NCBI RefSeq assembly: GCF_019649055.1
Contig: NW_026570473.1
Location: 28,318-92,317, forward strand
DNA length: 64,000 nucleotides
From: Paramacrobiotus metropolitanus
Lineage: Eukaryota; Tardigrada; Eutardigrada; Parachela; Macrobiotidae
Direction: 5' to 3'
Shown piece by piece: positions 10,839 to 21,200 of the stretch. Below the pieces are notes generated by a model. It did no database searches. It was not told where the DNA came from and was given only the letters and a program-made list of their open reading frames with translations. The first letter of the stretch is position 1. Each line of letters opens with the position of its first letter. A program made the translations under genes and the position numbers.

Positions 10839-12040
10839 ATTATATTCTGCTTTGGTACTCAGTTTTGTACTAGCATTGTGATACTTATTAAAGGTCCTCC
10901 AGACGTAAGGATGCAGATACATAGCTTGTAACACAAAATTTGCTGTTCACAGTTACAGTAGTACCCCGCTAGCCTTGCCGCTAGTATAGTTCACCTTATG
11001 GAGCATGTTATGATTTCAGTTAATTTTTATCAGCGCTTTGACGAAACGTACAGGTATTGTTATGCTTTACACAAATTATTCAGACAATATGTATTTATTA
11101 TGTAATAAGTAAAATAGCGCTGAAAACTAATAATTTCTATAGTGAATTAACAAACAGCAGAAACGAGAGGTCTGTAGATAGCAGATCATCACAGAAAGCA
11201 GTTGATCTAAATTAGCCGGAACAAGTTACCTTATGTATGCACTATGCATACATTGACATCGTATTACCAATGCAATTTTGGATAAAATTTCTATTTCCAT
11301 TTCAAAGGTACGGTGGTGCAAAGTTTATACAGCATACATTGTTCATTCATTCCTAAACGGGTCCACTGGAGAGCGGGCATGATACACATAGCACATCTAA
11401 ATTTAGATTACTGTGTTTATATGTGTTTATATGCGTACAATTTTGCTTGCTGTAGCGCAGCAATGTTCTAAAATACTGCTGTCAAAAAAATAATTGGTCA
11501 AATTAATAAATTATTTTAATAAGTCAGATCAATAAGCCAGAAAAACTGGTCTAAAAGTTCATATTCCAAGTTTTTCCCATAAAATCATATACGATTTGTT
11601 TTAGGTTTGATAGAAGTGTATAATACTTCATATTTTATCACAGGCGTTAAATTACGGTAGCCATTGCAAGTTAAAGTGAAAACTACCAAATGGCTGAATG
11701 AGTGTGCAAATAAAATTGTAAATTTGTTCATGCGTCAGTAAGCAGATCCGATTTAGGCAGCTTCACGCTCAACCGCAAATCATTTTCCAGCGGTTTGCTT
11801 TCTGGATCTGGAAGTGCCGCGATTGTATTTTTTGCAAGTCGCCTTGCGATTCTGCTTAATTGTGATACTTTGCGCCAACGGCAAAATGCGATGTAACCTT
11901 TTGAAATTGTTTATGCCGGCGCATACTTTCGAACTCCGTGCATGGCTAATAAGGGTGTTAACACTTTATATGTAAAACTGACGGTACACTGGCAAGAGTT
12001 TCAGGGATTATGCAGTTGACCAAACTCCAAACCCGCTTTT
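10839..12040. other. No gene seen
   Basis: AT-rich sequence with no domain-bearing frame. An ATGTGTTTATATGCG-type duplication near 11420 is the only small repeat noticed. Confidence 0.5.
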
Positions 12041-12044
12041 TAAT

Positions 12045-12185
12045 TGTGCGACCGTGCCACATTTTATGCGGCATCTGCCAGATTTTATCATTTGCCAGCT
12101 GCCAGAGTCTCCAGGTTTTATTGCTTGCCATGCCACTGGCAGTGTCATTGGCAGGTGCCACTGCCAGGTTTTACACCCTGCCCAA
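12045..12185 (+). repeat. TGGCA-rich dispersed repeat, copy 3
   Basis: This is the reverse-complement counterpart of the 7.0-kb copy. Matching blocks include GCCACATTTTA, GGCATCTGCCAGATTTTATC, CCAGAGTCTCCAGGTTTTAT and GTGCCACTGCCAGGTTTTAC. It is close enough to align base by base over most of its length. Confidence 0.8.
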
Positions 12186-12397
12186 ATTGTAGCTAGTTTG
12201 CACCGTGATGCTAATGTGCTTTGCAATTTGATACTATGCTAACAGTTCTGGCAATCCTAGCCAGTGCAAGCAACGCACTTGTCGTCGTCAATATTATTAT
12301 TGTCATCTGCACTGTACTGGTACGGTTCTTTACCTTTAGGCTTTACCTTATGATTGCACAGTAAGGGACTCAAATCAGTGCCGACCATGTACCGTAT

Positions 12398-12464
12398 GTA
12401 AGGACGTACCGTATGTATCCTTACAGACGTACCGTATGTAAGGATACATACGGTACGTCCTTAC
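12398..12464. repeat. Perfect 28-bp inverted repeat (hairpin)
   Basis: The left arm is 12398-12425 and the right arm 12437-12464, with an 11-base spacer. All 28 positions pair, and the arms contain ACCGTATGTA and GGTACGTCC. The spacer itself repeats ACGTACCGTA, and a further copy of GTACCGTATGTAAGG sits immediately upstream. The stem is palindrome-rich and non-coding. Confidence 0.9.
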
Positions 12465-12689
12465 AAATTAGTTTCAAGACCTTCCCTTTTGGCACGTTAC
12501 TCAGTACATAGATTTTGATTACTGTCAAACTTGTACCGCAGCGACGTCAGCATTTCCATAAAGCTTACTTTCTACGAACATTTCAATATTTTTTGAACAC
12601 GGGAGGTACGCTTTATTAGTTTTGAGCACGAAGGGAGTCTCGGGAAACGTTTGTGCTTTTTTTTCTAGTCATTTTTCGAAAGACACAAA

Positions 12690-12816
12690 CCCACTGAGTG
12701 ATCTGGAGAACTGGACAAAGCGTCGTGCACGATGGCAGAGTCTAATCCAGCTGAATCATAACCGTTTGTTAAAGTACTACGAAATCACTGTGAGCCAAAC
12801 GGTGCCTAATATCTGA
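12690..12816 (+). pseudogene. Kinase-domain fragment (alphaC-beta4)
   Basis: A short frame reads KRRARWQSLIQLNHNRLLKY and continues YEITVSQTVP. It resembles the helix-C to beta-4 segment of the local kinases at 36.6 kb (ARLNKLTTLRHRNVLEYYRY then EIT). No glycine loop or catalytic loop is found next to it. It is probably a decayed fragment of the same family, and the similarity is short. Confidence 0.35.
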
Positions 12817-13339
12817 TGGGTTTTTGCAACGGTATGTTGAGAAATAATTGCTTGTAGTTGTCTTCATTTAGCATGGCGAATTTAACTCGCTTGGGAGCGA
12901 GTTTGAATTCAGACCTCCCGCCCAAGCGAGATGCGAATAAACTTTGTTGTATTCCCTTTTTCGAGCAGTTCGAAGGTTAAAATATTGTGTTTACTACATA
13001 GGCCTGGCCGCCTCTCCAAAGTAGAGACCAGAGCAGACGTTACCTTGTCGCTATTCGCTACTTTACCGGTGCTGGCGGTGCAGGGTGTACGTACGATAAG
13101 GCGCTGGCTGTTTGTGTGCCTGTCAGACATACTATAACTGCCATTAATTTTAACAGGCAGTTGGGCACAAGTCCGCACAGCTGATATCTTTGCTAAATTC
13201 TTGCTACTACAAATTCATGGTTTACGGGATTTGGCCCGGTACAATCTTACTGCCTGCTGAAGCTCTCCTATATACGTAGCTACGAGTAGATCGCTTAAAA
13301 CGTGGGATTTGCCTAATATGACATGAGTTGCGTCAAATA

Positions 13340-13658
13340 CCGTTTAGTGCGGTTCACAACGTAGCTGAGCACAATTCCATTATCAGCTCCAGTGGGTCGT
13401 GAGGATCCTTGTGAGTTACCGCCCATCCGTAGTACGCCAGCTCATTTCGGTGTCGTAGGGTTGTCAATTTATTAAGCCGGGTCCGGATATCTTCCTTATT
13501 TTCTTCCGTTAGCGGAGCGTTGACTAACTGCTTGACCGCGACTGGAAAACTGCAAGGAAACAACCAGACTTCACGATCCGGTCTTTATAAACGACACCAA
13601 ATGAGCCCTTTTCTAGAATACTCGTACAGCTGTCTACTTCATATGTAAATGAGTCCAT
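13340..13658 (-). pseudogene. Protein kinase N-lobe relic
   Basis: Reading the minus strand from 13658, the frame gives MDSFTYEVDS, then LEKGSFGVVYK (glycine-rich loop). After a frame change come PVAVKQLV (beta-3 lysine), a RLNKLTTLRHRNE block and LELIMELCSATL, then a stop. It closely resembles exon 1 of the kinase at 35.6-36.8 kb. The frame shifts between the glycine loop and the beta-3 strand, near 13550, and no C-lobe follows. I therefore read it as a truncated duplicate of the local kinase family. Confidence 0.75.
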
Positions 13659-14462
13659 TCTAAGCCCTGTGCTGCCCGTTCCAAGAAACAAAGTCAGAAG
13701 TGGAAACTAAACGTTCATAATGCCGTAATCGAAAATTGAAAGCAAGGGTTCTACGTTTGTTGCATGTGGAACGAGTAGGCGGTAAGCGCCAACGGTTATT
13801 TGCAGGTCCATGCATGAGAAAACTTAAAGCGCACAGTGCTACCGTACCAATTATCAGTTTCGGCTTAGTCATGAATACAGTTATTGCATACCTTATTTCA
13901 GTATTCTGTCATGAATACATATTCTATGGTTATAGCTCATTGCATCAGCTGTTCGTGCTAGAACATTTAAAGCTTTCGATGACTCACATCTGATACGATA
14001 ATCATAAGCGGTGATACTGGGTGAGCGAACAAACTGGCTTTCTTCGCTTCCGGTTTGTCTATCGCGAACCACCTATCGTATGATGCCTCGTATCGCATCG
14101 TATACAGTTTAAACTCATTCAAAAGACACTTTCATTAGCTACTAAACAACAGCAAAACCATTTAATTTGCAAAAATTAAACATTCTTCGTAAGCAATAGT
14201 GCCGATCGAAAATTGTGCCGCGGATTATTCGCATTTTTTTTTAAAAATAACATTTATAATTTTTTGTTCATGAGGCTGCAACAAAAGATTTGGCTAGTGA
14301 CACTGATACTTCTACCAGCTGCGTATCGCCAGTGATTTTTTATCGCGATAAGCTATCAGGGCAAGTGATCTTAGGGATAAGAGAATGAATGCATGGTAGT
14401 ATGTACGGCATTATCCACTCTATCGACATTTGCCAGCCGATCTATGGTACGTTAGTGATTAG

Positions 14463-14470
14463 TATATAAG
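14463..14470 (+). promoter_or_regulatory. TATA-like box of avidin-like gene A
   Basis: TATATAAG lies about 100 bp upstream of the start codon at 14568, in a plausible position for a core promoter. No other core element is assigned. The preceding 13660-14460 contains no supported gene. Confidence 0.5.
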
Positions 14471-14567
14471 ACAGGCATGATCGTTCGGCAATGTAAAGCG
14501 CAGATTATTATTAATATTGTCATTTGCGCGTGTTCTCGAGTTTCTTTTGTGCCAGTAACGCTAAAAA

Positions 14568-15827
14568 ATGTTTAAGATGGTCCAAGGTGCTATTGGTGTC
14601 GGAAAAATGCTGTTTTTCTCCGTGTTTACTGCCGGATTTCTTCGATATCCCAACGTCAACGCGCTCGTTGCGGTAAGAGTATTAGGATTTTAGCCTTTTT
14701 CTTGTGCGGTGCTATCGTTCTCCTTCAGTTAAGCGGTAGCAGTGCACTGACCGATTACTGCTTCAGGATAAACCGGCATCCTGTGACGATATTTCCGGGA
14801 AATGGTATAATCAACTTAACTCCGAAGTGGAATTCCGACACGGGAATGGTTTTCAGCTGCACGGAACGTACGGCTCATACGTCAATACCGCACAAACTCA
14901 TGGAAATTCTTCCAGTGCAGGTATCTTAGTCCGCGTAATAAATTTTCCAGGAGTTGATGTCACTGCGCAAGGCCTTGAACAATGTTATGTTGCAGATGCG
15001 ACTCGAGGACGACTGATCGGCTTTATCAAGGATACCGCCCTAGGCTTCACAGTTGTGTGGGTAAAGTGTAACATCGGTCCAAAATAATGCGCTAAATAAC
15101 CTTACGAATCACGGCTCACGGATGGAATAACCTTCAAAAATCTTTTTTGATGTTGGCAGGACACATCAAGCACGATGACTTCATATACCGGAAATTGTAA
15201 GATATTTTGCCGAATAATATTAATTTGTATATGATGTTGCAGATGTTGTGTAGCGCTTTCTCAATATACAATATACAATTTTTCTACATTGTATGATAAT
15301 ACTGTGATGGAAGTAAACGTTTTGCATTTGACACATACTGCGCAAACCAGCTCTTCCCAAAAGCTTTTGAACTCAGTGCCATGGCGCATTGCATGTATTC
15401 CTCTTCAAGACCGTTTGTTGTTGATTTTATTGTTGGATTTCTCATTTCATTTCATTTCATTTCTCATTTTATTGTTGGATTTCTGCACCGCCTACCGACT
15501 AGCCGATTTCTATTTTCCTACTTCCACATTGTACTAGCAGCCCATATTATAATACATGCAAACTGTAGCACGTACCGAAAAATTATTTTACTTCTGTTTT
15601 TTTAAGGCTACGTGGACCATGAACGCGGTACTGTACAGATCAGAGCCGCGTGGCACTTGGTGGAGCGGCAAGATTCCCTCGCCGATTCATGGAAGGGTGT
15701 CCGGTGAGCACGATTTACTGAACATTCGGCATTTGGTACTTTTACACACACTCTTCAGGTTTCTATTGTTTTTCGTAGATCGGGACAGGCTGTGTTCACC
15801 CGACAGAGACAACAAGCATGCTTTTAA
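14568..15827 (+). CDS. Avidin-like secreted protein A
   Basis: Six exons by eye: 14568-14672, 14767-14920, 14996-15060, 15160-15196, 15607-15703 and 15779-15827, together 507 nt or 168 residues. All junctions are GT-AG and in phase. A hydrophobic N-terminus suggests secretion. The avidin barrel is recognisable: CDDISGKWYNQLNSEV, GTYGSYVN, TALGFTVVW, TSYTGNCYVD, AAWHLVERQD, ADSWKGV and a terminal SGQAVFTRQ. Residues that in streptavidin contact the biotin ureido group and flanking walls are kept: the Asn and Ser of WYNQLNS, the Tyr and Ser of TYGSY, and the Trp residues of FTVVW, AAW and DSW. The Trp expected before the TGNC turn is Tyr, and the Asp near the C-terminal strand is replaced. Two cysteines (CDDISG and TGNC) match the avidin intramonomer disulfide. 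Biotin binding, possibly weaker than in avidin, is inference. The paralogue is gene B at 27-28 kb. Confidence 0.85.
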
Positions 15828-16009
15828 ACTAAGCAACATTGTATCACCGCGAACGTCAAGGTCACGAATATGAATATCGAACATATTTGGTGACACTGAC
15901 AGAAGAATCACCAGAAAGACCCCAACCTGCCGTTTGCTAGCCAGAGCTTTTAGTGCTGGGTGTTTTGGGTCTCCTTACATAATAAGAAATGTGGTTGATG
16001 GGTACGGTA

Positions 16010-16015
16010 AATAAA
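16010..16015 (+). terminator. Possible polyadenylation signal, gene A
   Basis: AATAAA lies about 180 bp beyond the stop codon of avidin-like gene A, on the same strand. Position and context are plausible but unproven. Confidence 0.4.
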
Positions 16016-16506
16016 ATTTAAACACTCGTAATTTCCGCCTGTATGCGGCTGCACATGCTGCTGATAATTCTGGCCATATTGGAAGATTTAATCGCTGTCT
16101 CGTGCATTATGCTATGCTATACTACGTACAGTATAATATGGGTTTACTGTGTACTAATTAACCACACAAAGACAGTAAAATATCATACGCATCTGTGTGA
16201 GTCAGTGTGAATCTTATCACAGAGGGAAGATAACCGTGCCAATTCATAATCCCCGCATAAGGGCTGCATGTTTATATACGTCTTACCGTCCCGTTTGTTT
16301 GTTTGTTTGTTTAATCAGCTTAACGTCTACAACAATCAGGTAAGAACCTGCACGAGGTTGCAGACAAACGCTCAAGATCAGCTGTCACAAAAAAATGACA
16401 GCCCCTTTCAAAAAGTCTTCGAGCTACCGTAATCACAATGCACAGCACACAAAGTTATTTCAGCATGTAACATAAAAAACAAATGATATCACAACAGTCA
16501 ACAAGA

Positions 16507-17473
16507 TCAATCAGTATACCCATTCTCGCACGAAAACGTTGGAGGGCCAAAGTTCAGGTCGTAGGATTTTATCAGCATCATCTTTGAATATTCCAGTCCG
16601 GTTCCAGTCGCAGTGCGCTTGTCTCCACGCGGGGGAACAAAAACGCTTACGAATTTGGTAGAAATTCCTTCGCTGTTCAACTGATTGGCAATGAAATCGT
16701 TGTACGCTTTCACACTGGTGAAATTTGAATTTTCAAGGCGAGGAATACCTCTCACGCAAAAATCAGCATGTGGTTTTCGCTTACACTGGAAGGTCTTGCT
16801 CAATTCATTGCGAGGTTCCACGTCAGCACCGTTGTAGACCTGACATCCACGAATTGATTTTGGCAACCGCTTAGTAGCAACGACATGTGCATACGAAGCA
16901 TGGGTTGACGGAGATGACACAGGCGAAGGGTTCGATCGGGTTTCACTGCCAGCTGGCATAAACTCAGGACATTTCATCGCACCAAGCCGCGGCACGTTAA
17001 CTTTTCGAGGTTTCCACAGTGCCCCCTTTTTCTCCATCGTCTTCCTCTTCTCGTCCAGAAGTTCCCAATTTCCCGGAGCGTATCCGAAGTTTTCCTCAAC
17101 AACACGCGCAACAAGAGGGTCCGAGATCACATCATCACTGTCGTATCCCCGCGCAGGGGTCTCACCGCCAGTGGCGAGTCCACATTCTATCACGAAAACT
17201 CGATCACATAGTTCTTGCACTCCGTTCTTCAATTCAGCGATATCAAGAGACGACAAAAGGTTCTCCTTAGGGAGGCTCCACGACAGGACTTGGCAAGGCT
17301 GTGAATGGAGTGGCTTTCAGCTGGTTCTTGATGGCCACATTTTCTACAGTCAGTTCTTCGATCTTCGATTCCAGGCACTTTACATGGTTAACAAATTTCT
17401 TAAGTTCGGGTATAAATTTTTCCCAATTAACTTTTGAGCCAGAAAAGTCAAAAGAAAAGTTGCAATCAGTCAT
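16507..17473 (-). CDS. LINE ORF1-like coiled-coil protein, frame-interrupted
   Basis: The start is ATG at 17473 (MTDCNFSFDF). The N-terminal segment is heptad-like (FVNHVKCLESKIEELTVEN) and continues after a one-base frame change into LLSSLDIAELKNGVQELC. The change lies near 17270 in a C run: the first frame ends PSPVVEPP-stop, and dropping one C joins it to KENLLSSLDI. A proline/serine-rich linker follows. The C-terminal part (NDFIANQLNSEGISTKF then VSVFVPPRGDKR) has the feel of the RRM-like domain of LINE ORF1 proteins. Known ORF1 proteins bind RNA and chaperone retrotransposition; that role here is inference. Whether the frame break is real decay, programmed shifting or a sequencing error is open. 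Confidence 0.55.
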
Positions 17474-17587
17474 GTTTCCAAAATATATCAAAATATTCCA
17501 AAAGGTGAAAAACGTGTTGGCCCGGTCACTCCCGAGGTGTAAAATTTCAAGCCCTGAAAGATCCGGGGTTTTATAAAATGCGCATTT

Positions 17588-17643
17588 GTAACCGGCAAAA
17601 ACGTCCGGCAGATTCATCCGTCCGGACGGTTTTGCAGGTTACA
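17588..17643. repeat. Inverted repeat at the retroposon 5' end
   Basis: The arms are GTAACCGGCAAAAACGTCCG and the reverse complement of GTAACCTGCAAAACCGTCCG, separated by about 7 bases. It would make a stable hairpin in the 5' leader of the minus-strand retroposon. The following 17650-18211 shows no supported gene. Confidence 0.7.
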
Positions 17644-18211
17644 TGCGTTCAGGACACCACAATATGGAAGAACACCTCAGGCTGTCGTACAAAACCTAGA
17701 AGATACGCTTGTACGTATCTGTCGTTAAATATTTGCTTTGCGTCTACTGGCGATGATAACAGTAAAGTGTAAAATCAGGTGATGGCAATGCTAATGGTAA
17801 GGCAAAGAAGTTCAGCCTAGGAACTGCTAAATCGACTTCGAAGATTCGATCCAGGAGTTGATGGAGATGTTTTAGCTGTTTGCATTTACTGTTTAATTAT
17901 CGCAATGCTCTGCGAATCTCGATTCAATAGGCCGATGATATTAGGGTGATTGAAAGCCTTCTTTCTGACGTTGATTTTCTGATAATTCCTCTTTTATCTG
18001 TAGTATGACCAGTCTGTACCACTTGAGATATCGGATTTCTTCTAAAAGAACTGATCCCCTATGCTTGTGAATGAACTAAATTTTTTGCATTAATATCTGT
18101 GGCTGCACTGAAATAAACAGACATGTTTGCACTTTAACTAAACAACTTGCTTAGAATTTCCAGACACGAAAATCCAAATGAACATTCTGCAGATTATGTC
18201 ACTTAACAAAA

Positions 18212-21200
18212 CTATTCGGCTGTGGTCATTTGGTTCATGGTCAGATAAGGACCGATTACATCGCTGATCCATTGCCGGTGCTGGTAGATGTCGGTGTACA
18301 CCGAGGGGGCCATCCAGAGAGAATCACACACCGGCTGGAAACTGCGGATCCCCACCACTTCCCATAACTGCTCGGCATTCCGGCAAATTACCGGCGCGCC
18401 ATCCACTCGACCCTGCGCCACAGATTCTTCCGTTATTGCGATGCTGTTTTATCAGATATGTTATTGGTCTACACTTACGCGGAAGTTTTCTTAACTAATT
18501 TTTACCATGCAGGGACTCCTGTGCGTGGTATTGCGGAAACCGCCACACACCATCGAGTCGGTGATCAATCCGTTGTAATTGCCAGCTTGATTGCACTGCT
18601 CCGTCGATATCAGCGGAGTCTTCCAGAAATAAAGTTGCCCTTCCGGCCGTTTAGTCATCCGCGTGCCCGGAATTTCCGTTCCTACAAAACAAATGAAGCA
18701 CAGTGACGGAATGCATCAGCAATGAAATGCTAATTCATTTTCGCCATAAAAGGAAATTGATCGGATTGTGTAAAACACTTGTTCGGTCGAAAGAATAAAT
18801 GCAGCACAAAGATCGTGGACAAATATTATGTCTTCAGCATTGCTTTCGATGCGCTTTTATAAGATACGAATGCAAAAAGCAGGCGGCGTGTATTCCGTGT
18901 TTTTTTACAGGCAAAATTGGGCATCAAAATTCGTGCTGGACTTAAGTTTCCGGTTAAATAAAACAACTTTTGAAAAAAGTCGCTGCTAACTGATACAGCT
19001 GCAACACTCGCATGCTGCTGATGCTTGCTGCAACACTCGCATATTGATCGGCCGCAAAGACTTTGATCACCTTCGAAGTTCGAATTACTTGCAAAACTTG
19101 AGTGCGTCAACATACTTGAGTGCAAGTATCCATAGGATACACACGACGCGTTCAGCGCTACCGAACTCCTCGGCATCCACACAGCCGCATTTTTCCCCAG
19201 ATTGGAGCCTATTATTAAGCTTTCCACGGCTTCCACCAACACCAGATCGTGCTTGGAAAAATAGATATTAAACTTAACATTCGGATGGGGAACAAACCGT
19301 CGAATCATATGGAAGGAGCTCCGATCCATGGAGCTGGGGTCGGTGAATAGCGCCCAATCCCCCGGCGATATCATGGGGTCACTAAACAATCGTACAGTTA
19401 CAAAACCGGCAGCGTTCTTATGCATAGGTAAATTATAAGCAGCAACTCACGCTTGAGAGACGCATTCGTAGGATGTAAGAATCCAGCGCGAGTTCAACAG
19501 AACGCCGATGCACTTTTCCAGGTCACCTTTTAAATACATTAGCACGACAATTTGGCGGTGCTCGTTAGGCGCGGTTCTGTATGCTACAGAAGGATCGAGG
19601 TTCGTCAGATCGAACTGCCGATTGCCTCGTGCTGAAACAGCCAATATTAATTTCGGCATTGAAACGTGCTGTACTGCCTTTCTATGGATATCGTCATGCA
19701 TTATTTAAAGTCCAGCTACATGCAAGCCATGTTTTTTATACCATCAGGACACTGCAGTGTGAATGGCGCTGGTGACGTCGTCGTGTCCGGTACGAGCATC
19801 GTGGCCACGGTCTTGTTGAGCGCCACACCGGTGATGTTTCCGACAACATTGAACAGCACCGCGGCAAATCCTGCTGCTGTACTTTTCGACAGTCCAACCG
19901 GTCTCCGCATGATAAAATTATACGAAGCATTTCCGTTCTCCGCCGACACCTCCTCCAGACCAAAATGCACCGGCGTTATTGATGCCACGGTCGTCGGGAC
20001 AGTCGTCGCAGCGGTGTACTGGTAGTCGGCAGCTCATGGGCGGTCGTATTGACTGCAGTATGGGATTCAAACGAAAAGGGTTCCTTGTAGGCATAGAATA
20101 CCGATTCATTGGTGCGCGCCACAGTGGACAGCGCCGGTCCGATGAGATCCCGCATCCAGTCGACGGCGTAGGTCAGATTGGCAAAGACCAGGGGTTTGGG
20201 GCTGAAGTTGCCGCATTTGTGCTGGTAGCTGAGGAAGCCGCGGATTTCCCATGCACCCAGTGTGCTTTGGCAGATCATCGGCGACACGGCGTCCTCCTGC
20301 AAAAAGCATTGTACATTATATTATGTACTTTGTATTACGCCAAAAGCAAAACGTATGTCGCCATTTTGTGGTAAATATATCCCGAATCTAGTCATACTCT
20401 GAGACAAACTAATTGAATTTGCTTTGCGACAAAGCATCCGTCTCTGCAGCGGTATTTTGCATTCCTCTCACACTCTGGATTTCTGTTGATATTTCCGTAA
20501 GGGAAATTTGATAGTGTTACTATCTGTACTGTTTGTCAGACGACTTACGTCACACACAGACAGCGAGCTCCGCCAGCACTCCATACTTCCGCTGACCAGT
20601 CCGACAAAATTCCGCCTCGAATTACAATCGATATCGGCCGCGCGCTGCAGCTGTGATGCCACCACGGTACTGTTATCGTAAAGCTTCACCAGTTTGCACA
20701 AGGACGGAATAGCACTGGACGGCAAACAAATGGGAACCAAGTTGGCCGGGACTACGCTAGCCAGTTTCAACAGAGTAAAATCGTAATTATGCAGCATGCG
20801 CACAGTCAGATGGTTAGGATGGAAAAACACCGCGCTCACGCTGGTGTGGAAAGAGTTGGCATAAAAGGTCAATTTTATTGTGCTGGCCGGTCTAAAATAA
20901 TGAACACAAAAATCAGCTGCCAGACAAGCTTTACAGATAATTCTGCTCCATGTATAACGTAAAGTATTATTTAAAGAAATAAAATTTCTAACGCATATGT
21001 TTTGTGGAGGTGATAAAGAAGTTTTAGTACCTATTTTGCAAACAGCTGGCCGACGTCAGAATCCAGATTGGTGCCACCAGGTATCCATTGCACACCGTGA
21101 ATGCATCACCGTCGAACATAATCTTCACAATAGCCGACTGCAATTTGAGCTGATTGCCGACACCGGGATCACTGGCGATTTGGCACCGGAGCCTCTCGCA

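Larger units (their letters stand above)
16293..17643 (-). mobile_element. ORF1-only LINE-like retroposon
   Basis: On the minus strand the order is a 5' hairpin (17588-17643), an ORF1-type coiled-coil protein (17473 to 16507), about 195 bp of 3' sequence with a CTCGTGCAGG-containing hairpin, and a tail of five AAAC units (16293-16312 on the + strand as GTTT). ORF1 directly followed by a 3' end with a simple-repeat tail, and no reverse transcriptase, is the layout of half-LINE elements. I could not find clear target duplications. The downstream 15830-16290 shows nothing else. Confidence 0.6.

Noticed and set aside
15289-15605. Open frames between avidin-like exons 4 and 5
   Set aside because: They lie in an intron of gene A and contain a short ATTTC-type repeat; there is no domain.
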